Positions 1 through 7,750 of a stretch of DNA of 64,000 nucleotides are shown here, in pieces. A program made the position numbers and the translations under genes. The stretch is from positions 834,501 to 898,500 of the forward strand of contig NC_014817.1 in the NCBI RefSeq assembly GCF_000175215.2, written 5' to 3'. The notes under the pieces were generated by a model that saw only the letters and a list, made by a program, of their open reading frames with translations, was not told the origin of the DNA and did no database searches. This stretch comes from Asticcacaulis excentricus CB 48 (GTDB taxonomy: Bacteria; Pseudomonadota; Alphaproteobacteria; Caulobacterales; Caulobacteraceae). The stretch's first letter is position 1. Each line of letters opens with the position of its first letter.

Positions 1-61
1 TCAAAATGGCGCGACGCCGACGCGGCCTTGAGCGGAGGTCGGCGGGCTTTTTGAGGTGTGA

Positions 62-1402
62 ATGAAACGGTTTCCCCCGGCGCTGCGTATCGGATTGATT
101 GTCTTCGTCTTTTTCCTGCCCCTGCTCTCCGGCGTGTTGGGCAAGATCGCCAAATCCCACGCTTGGTTCGGTGATTACCGCGCCGTGGCCTGTGGCGCGC
201 AGAAGATCATCGACGGCGGCGCGCTGTATGATCTCAACCTCAAATGCGCGGCGATGGAGGGCACGACGGCGGTCTATGTCTATCTGCCTGTCGTCGCCGA
301 AGCCTTTGCCGGCGTGATTCGCCTGATCGGTCAGGACGGCCTGATCTGGCTCTACGGCGCGCTCTACGTCCTCAGCCTGGTGGTATTGCTCGGCGGCGCC
401 TACTTTTCACCTCCCCTGCAAAGCGGGGGAGGTGGCGCGCAGCGCCGGAGGGGGCTTACAGACACTGATACCCCCTCCGTCTTCGCCGCCTCCGGCATCG
501 AATCCACCTCCCCCGCTGTCGCAGGGGAGGAGAAACTTCACCCCACCCTGCTCGACAAGATTCCCTTTGCCGCCTTCCTGACCGGCAGCGCCGTGGTGTG
601 GGGCAATATCGCTGTTCTGTGCCACGCGGCGGTGCTGGCCTCAGCGATGGTCGCCAAGCGCTATCCGTTGCTGTTCGCCGCCGTAGTCGCCCTGTGCGGC
701 GTCATCAAGCCGGTCTTCCTCACCTATCTGCTGGTGCTGCTGTTTATCGACCTGCCCCTATGGAAGCGCCTCGGCTGGTCCGCCGTCGCCGCCATAGCCG
801 GGCTTTTGCCAACCGTCCTGTTTGCCACCGAAGGCTCTGCCCTGTCGCAAAGCTGGCGCGCCACCTTGTCGGGCTTTGTCTATACCACCACGCCGGGCGA
901 AAGCTTTTATGGCTGGCTGGGCCTGATGGGGCTGCGCGGCGACAGTGTGGGGGCCAATCTGGGCTGGCTGGTCTTTGCGGGTCTGATGGCGTTGAGTGGC
1001 CTCGCCATCGCCGAAGGGCTGAAATTCGACACGCGCGCCCGCATCTGGCTGGGCCTCAGCCTCGGGGTCCTGACCATTCCGCGCCTGATGTCGCAGGACG
1101 TTTTCCTGATCGGCGTCGGTCTGGCCTATATCGCGCTTTACAGCCCGTCCCTCATCGCAACCTCTAAACCGCTGAGCGTCCTGAAGGACCGCGGCCGCAC
1201 GATTCTGACCGTCATCTGCGTCTTTTGTCTGATCGGTGGCGCGGCCGAACTGGGCGATTTCACCACGCGCATCAGTACGTTGTTGCTAAGTCTTTACGTG
1301 CTGGCTGCGGGGGTCCTGACCTTCGCCCAGCGCCGCGACGCCATCCTCACCGCTCTCCTGCTTCGCCCCCTGCCTCGAAAGTCTGCCCGTGTCCCTGACT
1401 GA
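62..1402 (+). CDS. Multi-pass membrane protein, GT87/DUF2029-like, with in-frame repeat insertion
   Basis: Hydrophobic protein of 446 residues with many membrane segments. It is the first of three tandem paralogs. Shared motifs are a G-x-PY-like segment near residues 55-70, a Y-x-P segment, CGNIAVLCHAA after the second membrane cluster, IKPVFLTYLL, and a late R-L/M-M-S-x-D motif. This layout resembles glycosyltransferase family 87 (DUF2029), polyprenyl-phosphate-sugar-dependent transferases; that function is inferred. Residues about 116-158 (SPPLQ to EEKLHP) are hydrophilic, absent from both paralogs, and encoded by a palindromic repeat at about 407-535. The start ATG follows a GAGGTG ribosome site. 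The end overlaps the next gene by 14 nt, so the two are probably translationally coupled. Confidence 0.8.
   Translation: MKRFPPALRIGLIVFVFFLPLLSGVLGKIAKSHAWFGDYRAVACGAQKIIDGGALYDLNLKCAAMEGTTAVYVYLPVVAEAFAGVIRLIGQDGLIWLYGALYVLSLVVLLGGAYFSPPLQSGGGGAQRRRGLTDTDTPSVFAASGIESTSPAVAGEEKLHPTLLDKIPFAAFLTGSAVVWGNIAVLCHAAVLASAMVAKRYPLLFAAVVALCGVIKPVFLTYLLVLLFIDLPLWKRLGWSAVAAIAGLLPTVLFATEGSALSQSWRATLSGFVYTTTPGESFYGWLGLMGLRGDSVGANLGWLVFAGLMALSGLAIAEGLKFDTRARIWLGLSLGVLTIPRLMSQDVFLIGVGLAYIALYSPSLIATSKPLSVLKDRGRTILTVICVFCLIGGAAELGDFTTRISTLLLSLYVLAAGVLTFAQRRDAILTALLLRPLPRKSARVPD
407..535 (+). repeat. Dispersed palindromic repeat, copy 1 (inside a coding sequence)
   Basis: A hairpin CACCTCCCC...GGGGGAGGTG is followed by a GGAGGGGG block. 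The right half has CCCCCTCCGTCT, then CCACCTCCCCC-N-GGGGAGGAGAA. The same right half occurs at 17091-17190, 63795-63968 and, in reverse orientation, 23317-23382. Here it is read through in frame and adds about 42 residues to the protein. Confidence 0.85.
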
Positions 1403-2645
1403 ATTTTTCCGCAAGCCCCGCCCCGACGCCCTGACGTGGTTGCAGGCGCATACGCAGAAAAAATCCACCCGCTTCTGGTTCCTCTTCCTGATCAGCTTTT
1501 CCGTGGTCAGCCACCTGCTGGGGCGTCTGGTCAAGGGCAAGTGGTGGATGAACGACTTTGACGCTCTGATCTGCGGGGCGGACTATATGCGGCGCGGTCT
1601 GTCGCCCTATGCCTATGAGCCGGCCTGCGAAGGCCTCAAGGCGGCGCCCTACGTCTATGCGCCGCAGATTGGTGAATTCCTGCGCCCGATTATCGAAGTG
1701 ACGGGGCTGACCGGGGCGCGCTGGCTCTATGCGCCGTTTCTGATAGCTGCCCTGCTGGTCATTGCGTGGTATGGGCTGAAGCGCAGCTTCCCCAACCTGC
1801 CGATGCATATCCGCCTGCTGGGCTATACGATCGTCTCCGGCTCAGCGGTATCGTGCGGCAATATCGCCGTCATCTGCCACGCCGCCGCCATCGGCACAGC
1901 GCTGATGATCCGCCGTACCCGCCTGCCCTTCCTGTTGGTCGTGCTGCTGTCGTCGATCATCAAGCCGGTCTTCCTCACTTATCTGATCGTACTGATGTGC
2001 GACGCAAGGCCTTTGCGCTCGCGGCTTTTTTGGTCCGCCGCCGGGGCCGCCATCGGCATCGGCCTCTATGTGTGGATCAGCCGCACCGCTGGCCCGCTGT
2101 ATGAGGTGTGGCAAAAGACCATTTACGACATCACCCTGATCGAACAGCCGGGCTATACCCTGCTCGCCTGGGCCGAATGGGTCGGCCTGACCATTGATCA
2201 TCCCGCCACCCTGATCGCCTTTGCCGTCTATTTCCCGATCATGGCGCTGGCCGGGCTTCTGTTGTGCGATCTCGGTAAGCTGAGCCTCGATACGCGCATC
2301 CTGATCGGGCTTGGGATGGCGCAACTGATCAATCCGCGCATGATGTCCTACGACATGCTGTTCCTGCCGACCATGCTGGCCGCCGTCGTCATGGTGGCGC
2401 GCGATTACGGCGAGCGCACCTTTTCTCAGGTGTCGTGGACGTTTTTGTGGATTGGCGTCGCGGGCTTTTTCATGGCGGTTTTGCCGATCAAGGACTTCAA
2501 ACCTGCCGACATCATGTCCCCGGCCTTTGTCGCCCTTGTCTTGTGGGTCAGCCTGATCGTGATCCGGAAAAACAAGGATGTTATCCAGCAGACCCTGAAA
2601 AATCCCAAGCCTTTCCTAGGTGATATTTTACAGGGACGCCTATAG
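1389..2645 (+). CDS. Multi-pass membrane protein, GT87/DUF2029-like paralog 2
   Basis: 418 residues, paralogous to the genes before and after it. It keeps the ICGADYMRRGLSPY and YVYAPQIGEFL segments, CGNIAVICHAAA, IKPVFLTYLIVL and NPRMMSYDML. It has about ten membrane helices and probably acts in the inner membrane on a lipid-linked sugar, if the GT87 assignment is right. The start is a GTG lying inside the end of the upstream gene (14-nt overlap). It lacks the hydrophilic insertion seen in paralog 1, so it shows the unbroken form of the family. Confidence 0.8.
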   Translation: MSLTEFFRKPRPDALTWLQAHTQKKSTRFWFLFLISFSVVSHLLGRLVKGKWWMNDFDALICGADYMRRGLSPYAYEPACEGLKAAPYVYAPQIGEFLRPIIEVTGLTGARWLYAPFLIAALLVIAWYGLKRSFPNLPMHIRLLGYTIVSGSAVSCGNIAVICHAAAIGTALMIRRTRLPFLLVVLLSSIIKPVFLTYLIVLMCDARPLRSRLFWSAAGAAIGIGLYVWISRTAGPLYEVWQKTIYDITLIEQPGYTLLAWAEWVGLTIDHPATLIAFAVYFPIMALAGLLLCDLGKLSLDTRILIGLGMAQLINPRMMSYDMLFLPTMLAAVVMVARDYGERTFSQVSWTFLWIGVAGFFMAVLPIKDFKPADIMSPAFVALVLWVSLIVIRKNKDVIQQTLKNPKPFLGDILQGRL

Positions 2646-2784
2646 ACCCTGACACCAAAAAAGGCCGGAAACGACATCTTTGCCCCGGTTTTGCCACGAC
2701 TGCGAACCGCTGGACACAGAGGCTCCTTAGTTTCATCCACATGAGCGGCGACCTGTCTTTTCTTTCGATACAGAGAGAAAAGTT

Positions 2785-4002
2785 ATGGCCCCCAATCCCC
2801 GCCTGACGCATCTGCCCCCGCTGTGGTGGGGTATTCTATGTTCGCTTCCGGTTATGGGGGGGCTGGCCGGGCGTTTTGTGCGGGGTACGCCGGGCTTTGA
2901 AGACTTCGATGCCGTCACCTGCGCGGGCCTGACCCTGCTGAAAGGCGGCAATCCTTACGACCTCACCCCGGCCTGTGCGGGGTTGAAAAGCGCAACCTTT
3001 GTCTATGCGCCGCCCGTTGTCGAAGGCGTGGCCTTTGTGATCGGGCATCTGGGGGCCGATGGCTACCGGCTGCTGTTTGGTGGTTTGTGGCTGCTGGCGC
3101 TTTGCGGGCTGAGCGCCTATGCCGTCAAATTCGCGCTGCCGGAGGTCGATATCCGGCTGAAACTGCCCCTGCTGGCCCTGTTTACCGGCGGCTGCATCGC
3201 CTGCGGCAATATCGCCATCCTGCTGCATGGCTTGGTGCTGTTGGGAGCGCTCAGCCTGCCACAACGGGTGTGGCCGTTTGTGCTGACCGTCACCGTCGTC
3301 AGCCTGATCAAACCCGTCCTTCTCACCTATCTGATCGTTCTGGCCTTTATGGACCGACCCCTGCGCTGGCGCCTCGGCTGGACGGCGGCGGGCGTCGTGG
3401 CGGGCCTGAGCCTCAGCCTGTGGGTGTTGCATAGCCCTTCGCCCCTTACACCGCTATGGAAAGACACCCTATCGCAGGTGGTGCTCAGCGACCAAACGGG
3501 CATCAGCTATTTCGGCTGGCTGCACAGTTGGGGCATGGACAGCACTGCGCCTGCGGCCCTGTCGCTTCTGCCTGTGGTGATGGGGACGCTGGCCCTGTCG
3601 GGACTGGCTATAGCGGAGTTAGGGCAGCTCCGCCCAAGGGAACGGCTGGTGCTGGGTCTGGGGCTGGCGCAGTTGCTCAATCCGCGTCTGATGGATTACG
3701 ATCTGCTCCTGGTGGTGCCTTTTGGCGCGCTGCTGGCGCATCTGGTCGCGCGGCAGGGCGGCCGCTGGGCCAGCATCAGCATGTGGGGGCTGATCGGCCC
3801 GTCGGGGAGTATTCTGGTGCTGAACGAGGTCGAGCAGCGCGCCATCCTGCCCGTGCCCCTGACCCTGCACCTGATCACCCTTACCACCGTCGCGCTGGCC
3901 GGCACGCTGGCCTTTCGACAGCGGGCGCAGGTGGTTGCTGCCGTGGCGCGCCTCTTGCCGCAGCGGGGCAGACGCCTGCCGCCCCTGCCCGCCGCGGAAT
4001 GA
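2785..4002 (+). CDS. Multi-pass membrane protein, GT87/DUF2029-like paralog 3
   Basis: 405 residues, third member of the tandem family. The CAGLTLLKGGNPYDL segment, FVYAPPVVEGV, CGNIAILLHG, IKPVLLTYLIVL and NPRLMDYDLL correspond to the conserved blocks of the other two. It begins 139 nt after paralog 2, behind an AGAGAGAAAAG ribosome site, so it may have its own promoter. A sugar-transfer role at the membrane is inferred from fold and motif only. The gene ends against a hairpin shared with the convergent valS gene. Confidence 0.8.
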   Translation: MAPNPRLTHLPPLWWGILCSLPVMGGLAGRFVRGTPGFEDFDAVTCAGLTLLKGGNPYDLTPACAGLKSATFVYAPPVVEGVAFVIGHLGADGYRLLFGGLWLLALCGLSAYAVKFALPEVDIRLKLPLLALFTGGCIACGNIAILLHGLVLLGALSLPQRVWPFVLTVTVVSLIKPVLLTYLIVLAFMDRPLRWRLGWTAAGVVAGLSLSLWVLHSPSPLTPLWKDTLSQVVLSDQTGISYFGWLHSWGMDSTAPAALSLLPVVMGTLALSGLAIAELGQLRPRERLVLGLGLAQLLNPRLMDYDLLLVVPFGALLAHLVARQGGRWASISMWGLIGPSGSILVLNEVEQRAILPVPLTLHLITLTTVALAGTLAFRQRAQVVAAVARLLPQRGRRLPPLPAAE

Positions 4003-4018
4003 AAAAAGCCCCCGAATG

Positions 4019-4050
4019 AAAAAAGCCCCGGTGTGCGCCGAGGCTTTTGG
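4019..4050. terminator. Bidirectional terminator between the GT87-like genes and valS
   Basis: Hairpin AAAAGCC-C-CGG / CCG-A-GGCTTTT with A and T tracts on the two sides, in the 48-nt gap between convergent genes. Confidence 0.75.
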
Positions 4051-6867
4051 TTAGAGGGCCGCTTTCAGCCGTTCCAGCGCCGCCGACAGGCGGGCCTTGC
4101 CGTCCTCGGCGTCTTTCAGGCGTTCCTGATTCTCGGTGATCACCTCTTCCGGGGCCTTTTTGACAAACTCCGGGTTGTCGAGCTTGCGCTTGGTGCCCTC
4201 GATCGTCTTGTCAAAGGCCGCGATGTCCTTGGCCAGACGCGCCGCCTCAGCCTTGAGGTCGATAAATTCGGCGACGCTGAGGTTACCGGTCGCCTCGGCG
4301 ATCACGAAGGGCACTGAGCCCACCGGGGCCGTTTCGGCCACGCCGACCTCACCCAGACGCCCCAGGAATAGGATAAGGTCGCGGTGCATGGTCAGCCAGC
4401 CTTGAGTCTGCGGCCCCGCCCCGGTGAGGGTGAGCGGCACCTTGGCCGAGCCCGGCACGTTCATTTCTGAACGCACGCTGCGCACTTCGGAAATCAGGTT
4501 GATCAGCCAGTTGATCTCGGTATCCGCCGCGGCATCAATGGCCGCCGCGGCATAGACCGGCCATTGTTCGACGATCAGGGCCTTGGCGCGGCCATCCGTA
4601 GCCGCCCACAGTTCTTCGGTGATGAAGGGCATGACCGGATGCAGCAGGATCAGGCACTGATCCAGCACCCACGCCGTCATGGCGCGGATTTCGGCCTTGG
4701 CCTCGGCATCTTCGCCATTGAGGATCGGCTTCGACAGTTCGACGTACCAGTCGCAGACGACGTTCCACACGAATTTATACAGGGCATTGGCCGCGTCATC
4801 GAAGGCGCAGGCTTCCAGCGCTTCGGTGACGATCTTCACCGTCTTGTGCGTCTCGCCGCGTATCCAGCGGCTGAGCGTCAGCTTGACCGACGACGGGTCG
4901 AAACCGGCCACCGCCGCGCATTCGTTCATCTGGGCAAAGCGGTGGGCGTTCCACAGCTTGGTGCCGAAATTGCGATAACCTTCAATGCGTTGCTTAGCCA
5001 GCTTGATGTCGCGGCCTTGCCCCGACATGGCGCTCAGGGTGAAGCGCAGGGCGTCGGCACCGAATTCGTCGATCAGGACCAGCGGGTCCATCACATTGCC
5101 CTTCGACTTCGACATCTTCTGGCCCTTCTCGTCACGAACAAGGGCGTTGATAAAGACGCGCTGGAACGGGGCCTTACCGGTAAAGTGCAGGCCCATCATC
5201 ATCATGCGGGCGACCCAGAAGAAGATGATGTCGAACCCGGTGACCAGCGTGTGCGTCGGGTAGAAGCGCTCCAGATCGCGCGTCTGTTCCGGCCAGCCCA
5301 TGGTCGAAAACGGCCACAAAGCCGACGAGAACCAGGTGTCGAGAACGTCTTCGTCTTGGCGCAGCTCAACACGCTCAAGTATGTTATTGGTGCCATCTTT
5401 CCAAGCCAAGCCCGCCTTGTCAGGCTGCTTAGCAAGGCTCACTTCAATTTCTGAACCGTAATATCCTTTAGCTTGCTCAAGTAATTCTTCTTCGGTTTCA
5501 GCAACAAATATTTGACTATACCAAGTGGACATATCATCAAAATTTGCATTTTTGTCTGGACCAAACCACGCCGGAATACGGTGGCCCCACCAGAGCTGAC
5601 GTGAGATGCACCACGGTTCGATATTGCGCAGCCACTCAAAATACGTCTTTTCCCAGTTCTTCGGCTCGAACACCGTGCGGCCATCTTCGACGGCGGCCAG
5701 CGCCTCCTTGGCCAGCTCACCGGCATTGACATACCACTGATCGGTCAGGAAGGGTTCGATGACCACGCCCGACCGGTCGCCGTGCGGCACCATGTGCTTG
5801 GTCTTTTCGATAGCTTTCAGCCAGCCGTCTTGTTCGGCGCGGGCGATGATGGCCTTGCGCGCCGCGAAACGATCCAGACCGCGATAGGCTTCGGGCACCT
5901 CGTCGTTAAGGGTGGCGAACGGCGTCAGAATATTGATCAGCGGCAGGTTATGGCGCTTGCCGACTTGAAAATCGTTGAAATCGTGCGCCGGAGTGATCTT
6001 CACCGCGCCGGAGCCCTTGGTCGGGTCGGCATAGTCGTCGCCCACGATGGGGATGCGACGGCCTGTGATCGGCAGGATGACCTCTTTGCCGATCAGGGCC
6101 TGATAGCGTTCATCGTCCGGATGCACGGCCACGGCGGTATCGCCCAGCATCGTCTCCGGGCGCGTCGTCGCCACGACGATATAGTCGCGCGTTTCCAGCG
6201 TTTCATGACCCTCTTCGTCCTTGACCGGATAGTCAAAGGTCACGCCGTCAGCCAGTGGGTACGCAAAGTGCCAGTAGTGGCCATCGACCTCCTTCTGCTC
6301 GACCTCAAGATCGGAGATGGCGGTCTGGAAATGCGGGTCCCAGTTGACCAGCCGCTTGTCGCGGTAGATCAGGCCTTCCTTATAAAGCTGAACAAAGACC
6401 TTGCGCACGGCGGCCGAGAGGCCCTCGTCCAGCGTAAAGCGTTCGCGTGACCAGTCGCACGACGCCCCCAGACGGCGCAATTGCCCCTGAATGGTGCCGC
6501 TGCTTTCGGCCTTCCACTGCCACACCTTTTCGACAAAGGCTTCGCGGCCCATATCGCGGCGGCCGACATTACCGGCGGCGGCCAGTTGACGCTCGACCAC
6601 CATCTGCGTGGCGATGCCCGCGTGGTCCGTGCCGGGCAGCCACAGGGCCGCTTTGCCGCGCATCCGCTCAAAGCGCATCAGCACGTCCTGAAGGGTGTTG
6701 TTCAGGGCGTGGCCGATATGCAGGCTGCCCGTCACATTGGGCGGCGGGATGACGATGGAAAAGGGTACGGCGCCTTCGTCATCGCTCGGCTTGAACGCAC
6801 CGGACGTTTCCCACATCTCATAGAGGCGCGGTTCAACGGTTTTGGGGTCGAAGGTCTTTTCCAGCAT
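4051..6867 (-). CDS. valS: Valyl-tRNA synthetase
   Basis: 938 residues, a full-length class Ia synthetase that charges tRNA-Val. The HIGH signature is at residues 50-53 within NVTGSLHIGHALNNTLQDV. The CP1 editing domain follows, with TTRPETMLGDTAVAVHP. KMSKS is near residue 585 (KMSKSKGNVMDPL), and the last ~65 residues form the valine-type coiled-coil arm. It lies 89 nt from popZ on the same strand, the order known from Caulobacter. A stretch of about 165 nt at 5380-5545, just before the DTWFSS block, is clearly richer in A/T than the rest of the gene. The leader holds a 12-bp hairpin at 6898-6929. Confidence 0.97.
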   Translation of the reverse strand: MLEKTFDPKTVEPRLYEMWETSGAFKPSDDEGAVPFSIVIPPPNVTGSLHIGHALNNTLQDVLMRFERMRGKAALWLPGTDHAGIATQMVVERQLAAAGNVGRRDMGREAFVEKVWQWKAESSGTIQGQLRRLGASCDWSRERFTLDEGLSAAVRKVFVQLYKEGLIYRDKRLVNWDPHFQTAISDLEVEQKEVDGHYWHFAYPLADGVTFDYPVKDEEGHETLETRDYIVVATTRPETMLGDTAVAVHPDDERYQALIGKEVILPITGRRIPIVGDDYADPTKGSGAVKITPAHDFNDFQVGKRHNLPLINILTPFATLNDEVPEAYRGLDRFAARKAIIARAEQDGWLKAIEKTKHMVPHGDRSGVVIEPFLTDQWYVNAGELAKEALAAVEDGRTVFEPKNWEKTYFEWLRNIEPWCISRQLWWGHRIPAWFGPDKNANFDDMSTWYSQIFVAETEEELLEQAKGYYGSEIEVSLAKQPDKAGLAWKDGTNNILERVELRQDEDVLDTWFSSALWPFSTMGWPEQTRDLERFYPTHTLVTGFDIIFFWVARMMMMGLHFTGKAPFQRVFINALVRDEKGQKMSKSKGNVMDPLVLIDEFGADALRFTLSAMSGQGRDIKLAKQRIEGYRNFGTKLWNAHRFAQMNECAAVAGFDPSSVKLTLSRWIRGETHKTVKIVTEALEACAFDDAANALYKFVWNVVCDWYVELSKPILNGEDAEAKAEIRAMTAWVLDQCLILLHPVMPFITEELWAATDGRAKALIVEQWPVYAAAAIDAAADTEINWLINLISEVRSVRSEMNVPGSAKVPLTLTGAGPQTQGWLTMHRDLILFLGRLGEVGVAETAPVGSVPFVIAEATGNLSVAEFIDLKAEAARLAKDIAAFDKTIEGTKRKLDNPEFVKKAPEEVITENQERLKDAEDGKARLSAALERLKAAL

Positions 6868-6939
6868 GGTCTTTTCGCGTGTAAGCTTGAAACAGAAAGA
6901 GCGGCGTCCTTAGCATAGGACACCGCTCCGGTAACAGGT

Positions 6940-6958
6940 AAAAAAGCGTTTTGCGCTT
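6940..6958 (-). terminator. Short terminator at the end of popZ
   Basis: On the minus strand AAGCG-caaaa-CGCTT is followed by a T run; it overlaps the popZ stop codon. It is short, so read-through into valS is likely. Confidence 0.45.
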
Positions 6959-7508
6959 AACGGCGCGCCTGGCGGGCCAGACGCTCGACTTCCTCACGCA
7001 CCGCCGTTTCGACGATGGCCGACAGGTTGCCGTCCAGCCAGTCTTGCAGCATCGGACGCAGGATTTCGCTCAGCAGGTCTTCGATGGTACGGCCTTCGCG
7101 CGGCAGCAGGCTGGCGCTGGTCAACTGACCAAAGGCAGACACGGCGCTCTGCACCGTACGCTCGGACACGAGGTGCGACGTGGCGTCGTAATCGACGCGC
7201 GGAGCGGGCTTCGGCGCGGGCTTGGGGGCCACAGCGACCGGTTCCGGATCAAAGGCGTCAATATCGCCGATCGACACAGCCGGCTTAGGCGTCGCCACCG
7301 GTGTCGTCAGCTCCAGCACGTCTTCCTCTTCGACTTCCGGCTCATCTTCCGGTTCGTCAAAGGCGACCTCGGGTTCAGGCTCAGCCGCGACGACTTCGGG
7401 CTCAGGCGCAGGCTTCGCCTTTTCTTCCGGCGCATCGTCCTCGGAAATGATCCGGCGGATCGAGGCGAGGATTTCCTCCATCGTGGGTTCGTGGGCGGTT
7501 TCGGACAT
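6957..7508 (-). CDS. popZ: Polar organizing protein PopZ (DUF2497)
   Basis: 183 residues, matching the size and three-part plan of Caulobacter PopZ. The N-terminal helix EPTMEEILASIRRIISEDD (about residues 7-25) is the partner-binding segment. A long Pro/Glu/Asp-rich disordered linker follows (about 26-115). The C-terminal oligomerisation helices carry GRTIEDLLSEILRPMLQDW and end in RQARR. In Caulobacter PopZ forms a self-assembled matrix at the cell pole that anchors ParB-parS and recruits cell-cycle kinases. The neighbours valS and a TolC-type gene are the same as in Caulobacter. An imperfect CtrA-like box TTAA-N7-TTAT lies at 7576-7590 upstream. Confidence 0.95.
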   Translation of the reverse strand: MSETAHEPTMEEILASIRRIISEDDAPEEKAKPAPEPEVVAAEPEPEVAFDEPEDEPEVEEEDVLELTTPVATPKPAVSIGDIDAFDPEPVAVAPKPAPKPAPRVDYDATSHLVSERTVQSAVSAFGQLTSASLLPREGRTIEDLLSEILRPMLQDWLDGNLSAIVETAVREEVERLARQARR

Positions 7509-7688
7509 GTCGGTGAATCACTCGAAAAGGATAGTCTGTGCCATAAAGACACGGCTCAGGGGTTTTTGGCAACTGTTAAGCGATCTTTATGCGCCCTATT
7601 TTCGCCTGACAGGCTCGTTCCCCGCCTGTCGGAATCATCAGGATAAGTGTGCGGCCAACAGGGTTAACAAAATTTGAAGCCCAACGGC

Positions 7689-7725
7689 AAAACAAAGGGC
7701 GGAAAGGTCTGAACCCTCCCGCCCG
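7689..7725 (-). terminator. Terminator after the TolC-family gene
   Basis: On the minus strand GGGCGG and CCGCCC pair around an internal loop and are followed by TTTGTTTT. It lies just downstream of the TolC-type stop codon. Confidence 0.55.
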
Positions 7726-7750
7726 CATTGGCTCTGAACCTGTACGGTTC

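Noticed and set aside
1..61. Tail of an upstream gene or a terminator at the left edge
   Set aside because: A possible stop at 29-31 and a weak GCCGAC/GTCGGC stem with five T are present, but too little sequence remains to decide.
4564..5454. Long open frame of about 296 codons on the plus strand across valS
   Set aside because: It is antisense to strongly conserved valS motifs, has no domain and results from GC-rich codon structure. Similar shadows occur across pleD, gatA, hfsA and others.
6898..6929. T-box or attenuator in the valS leader
   Set aside because: A 12-bp hairpin is present but there is no T-box sequence, specifier loop or competing terminator with a T-run.
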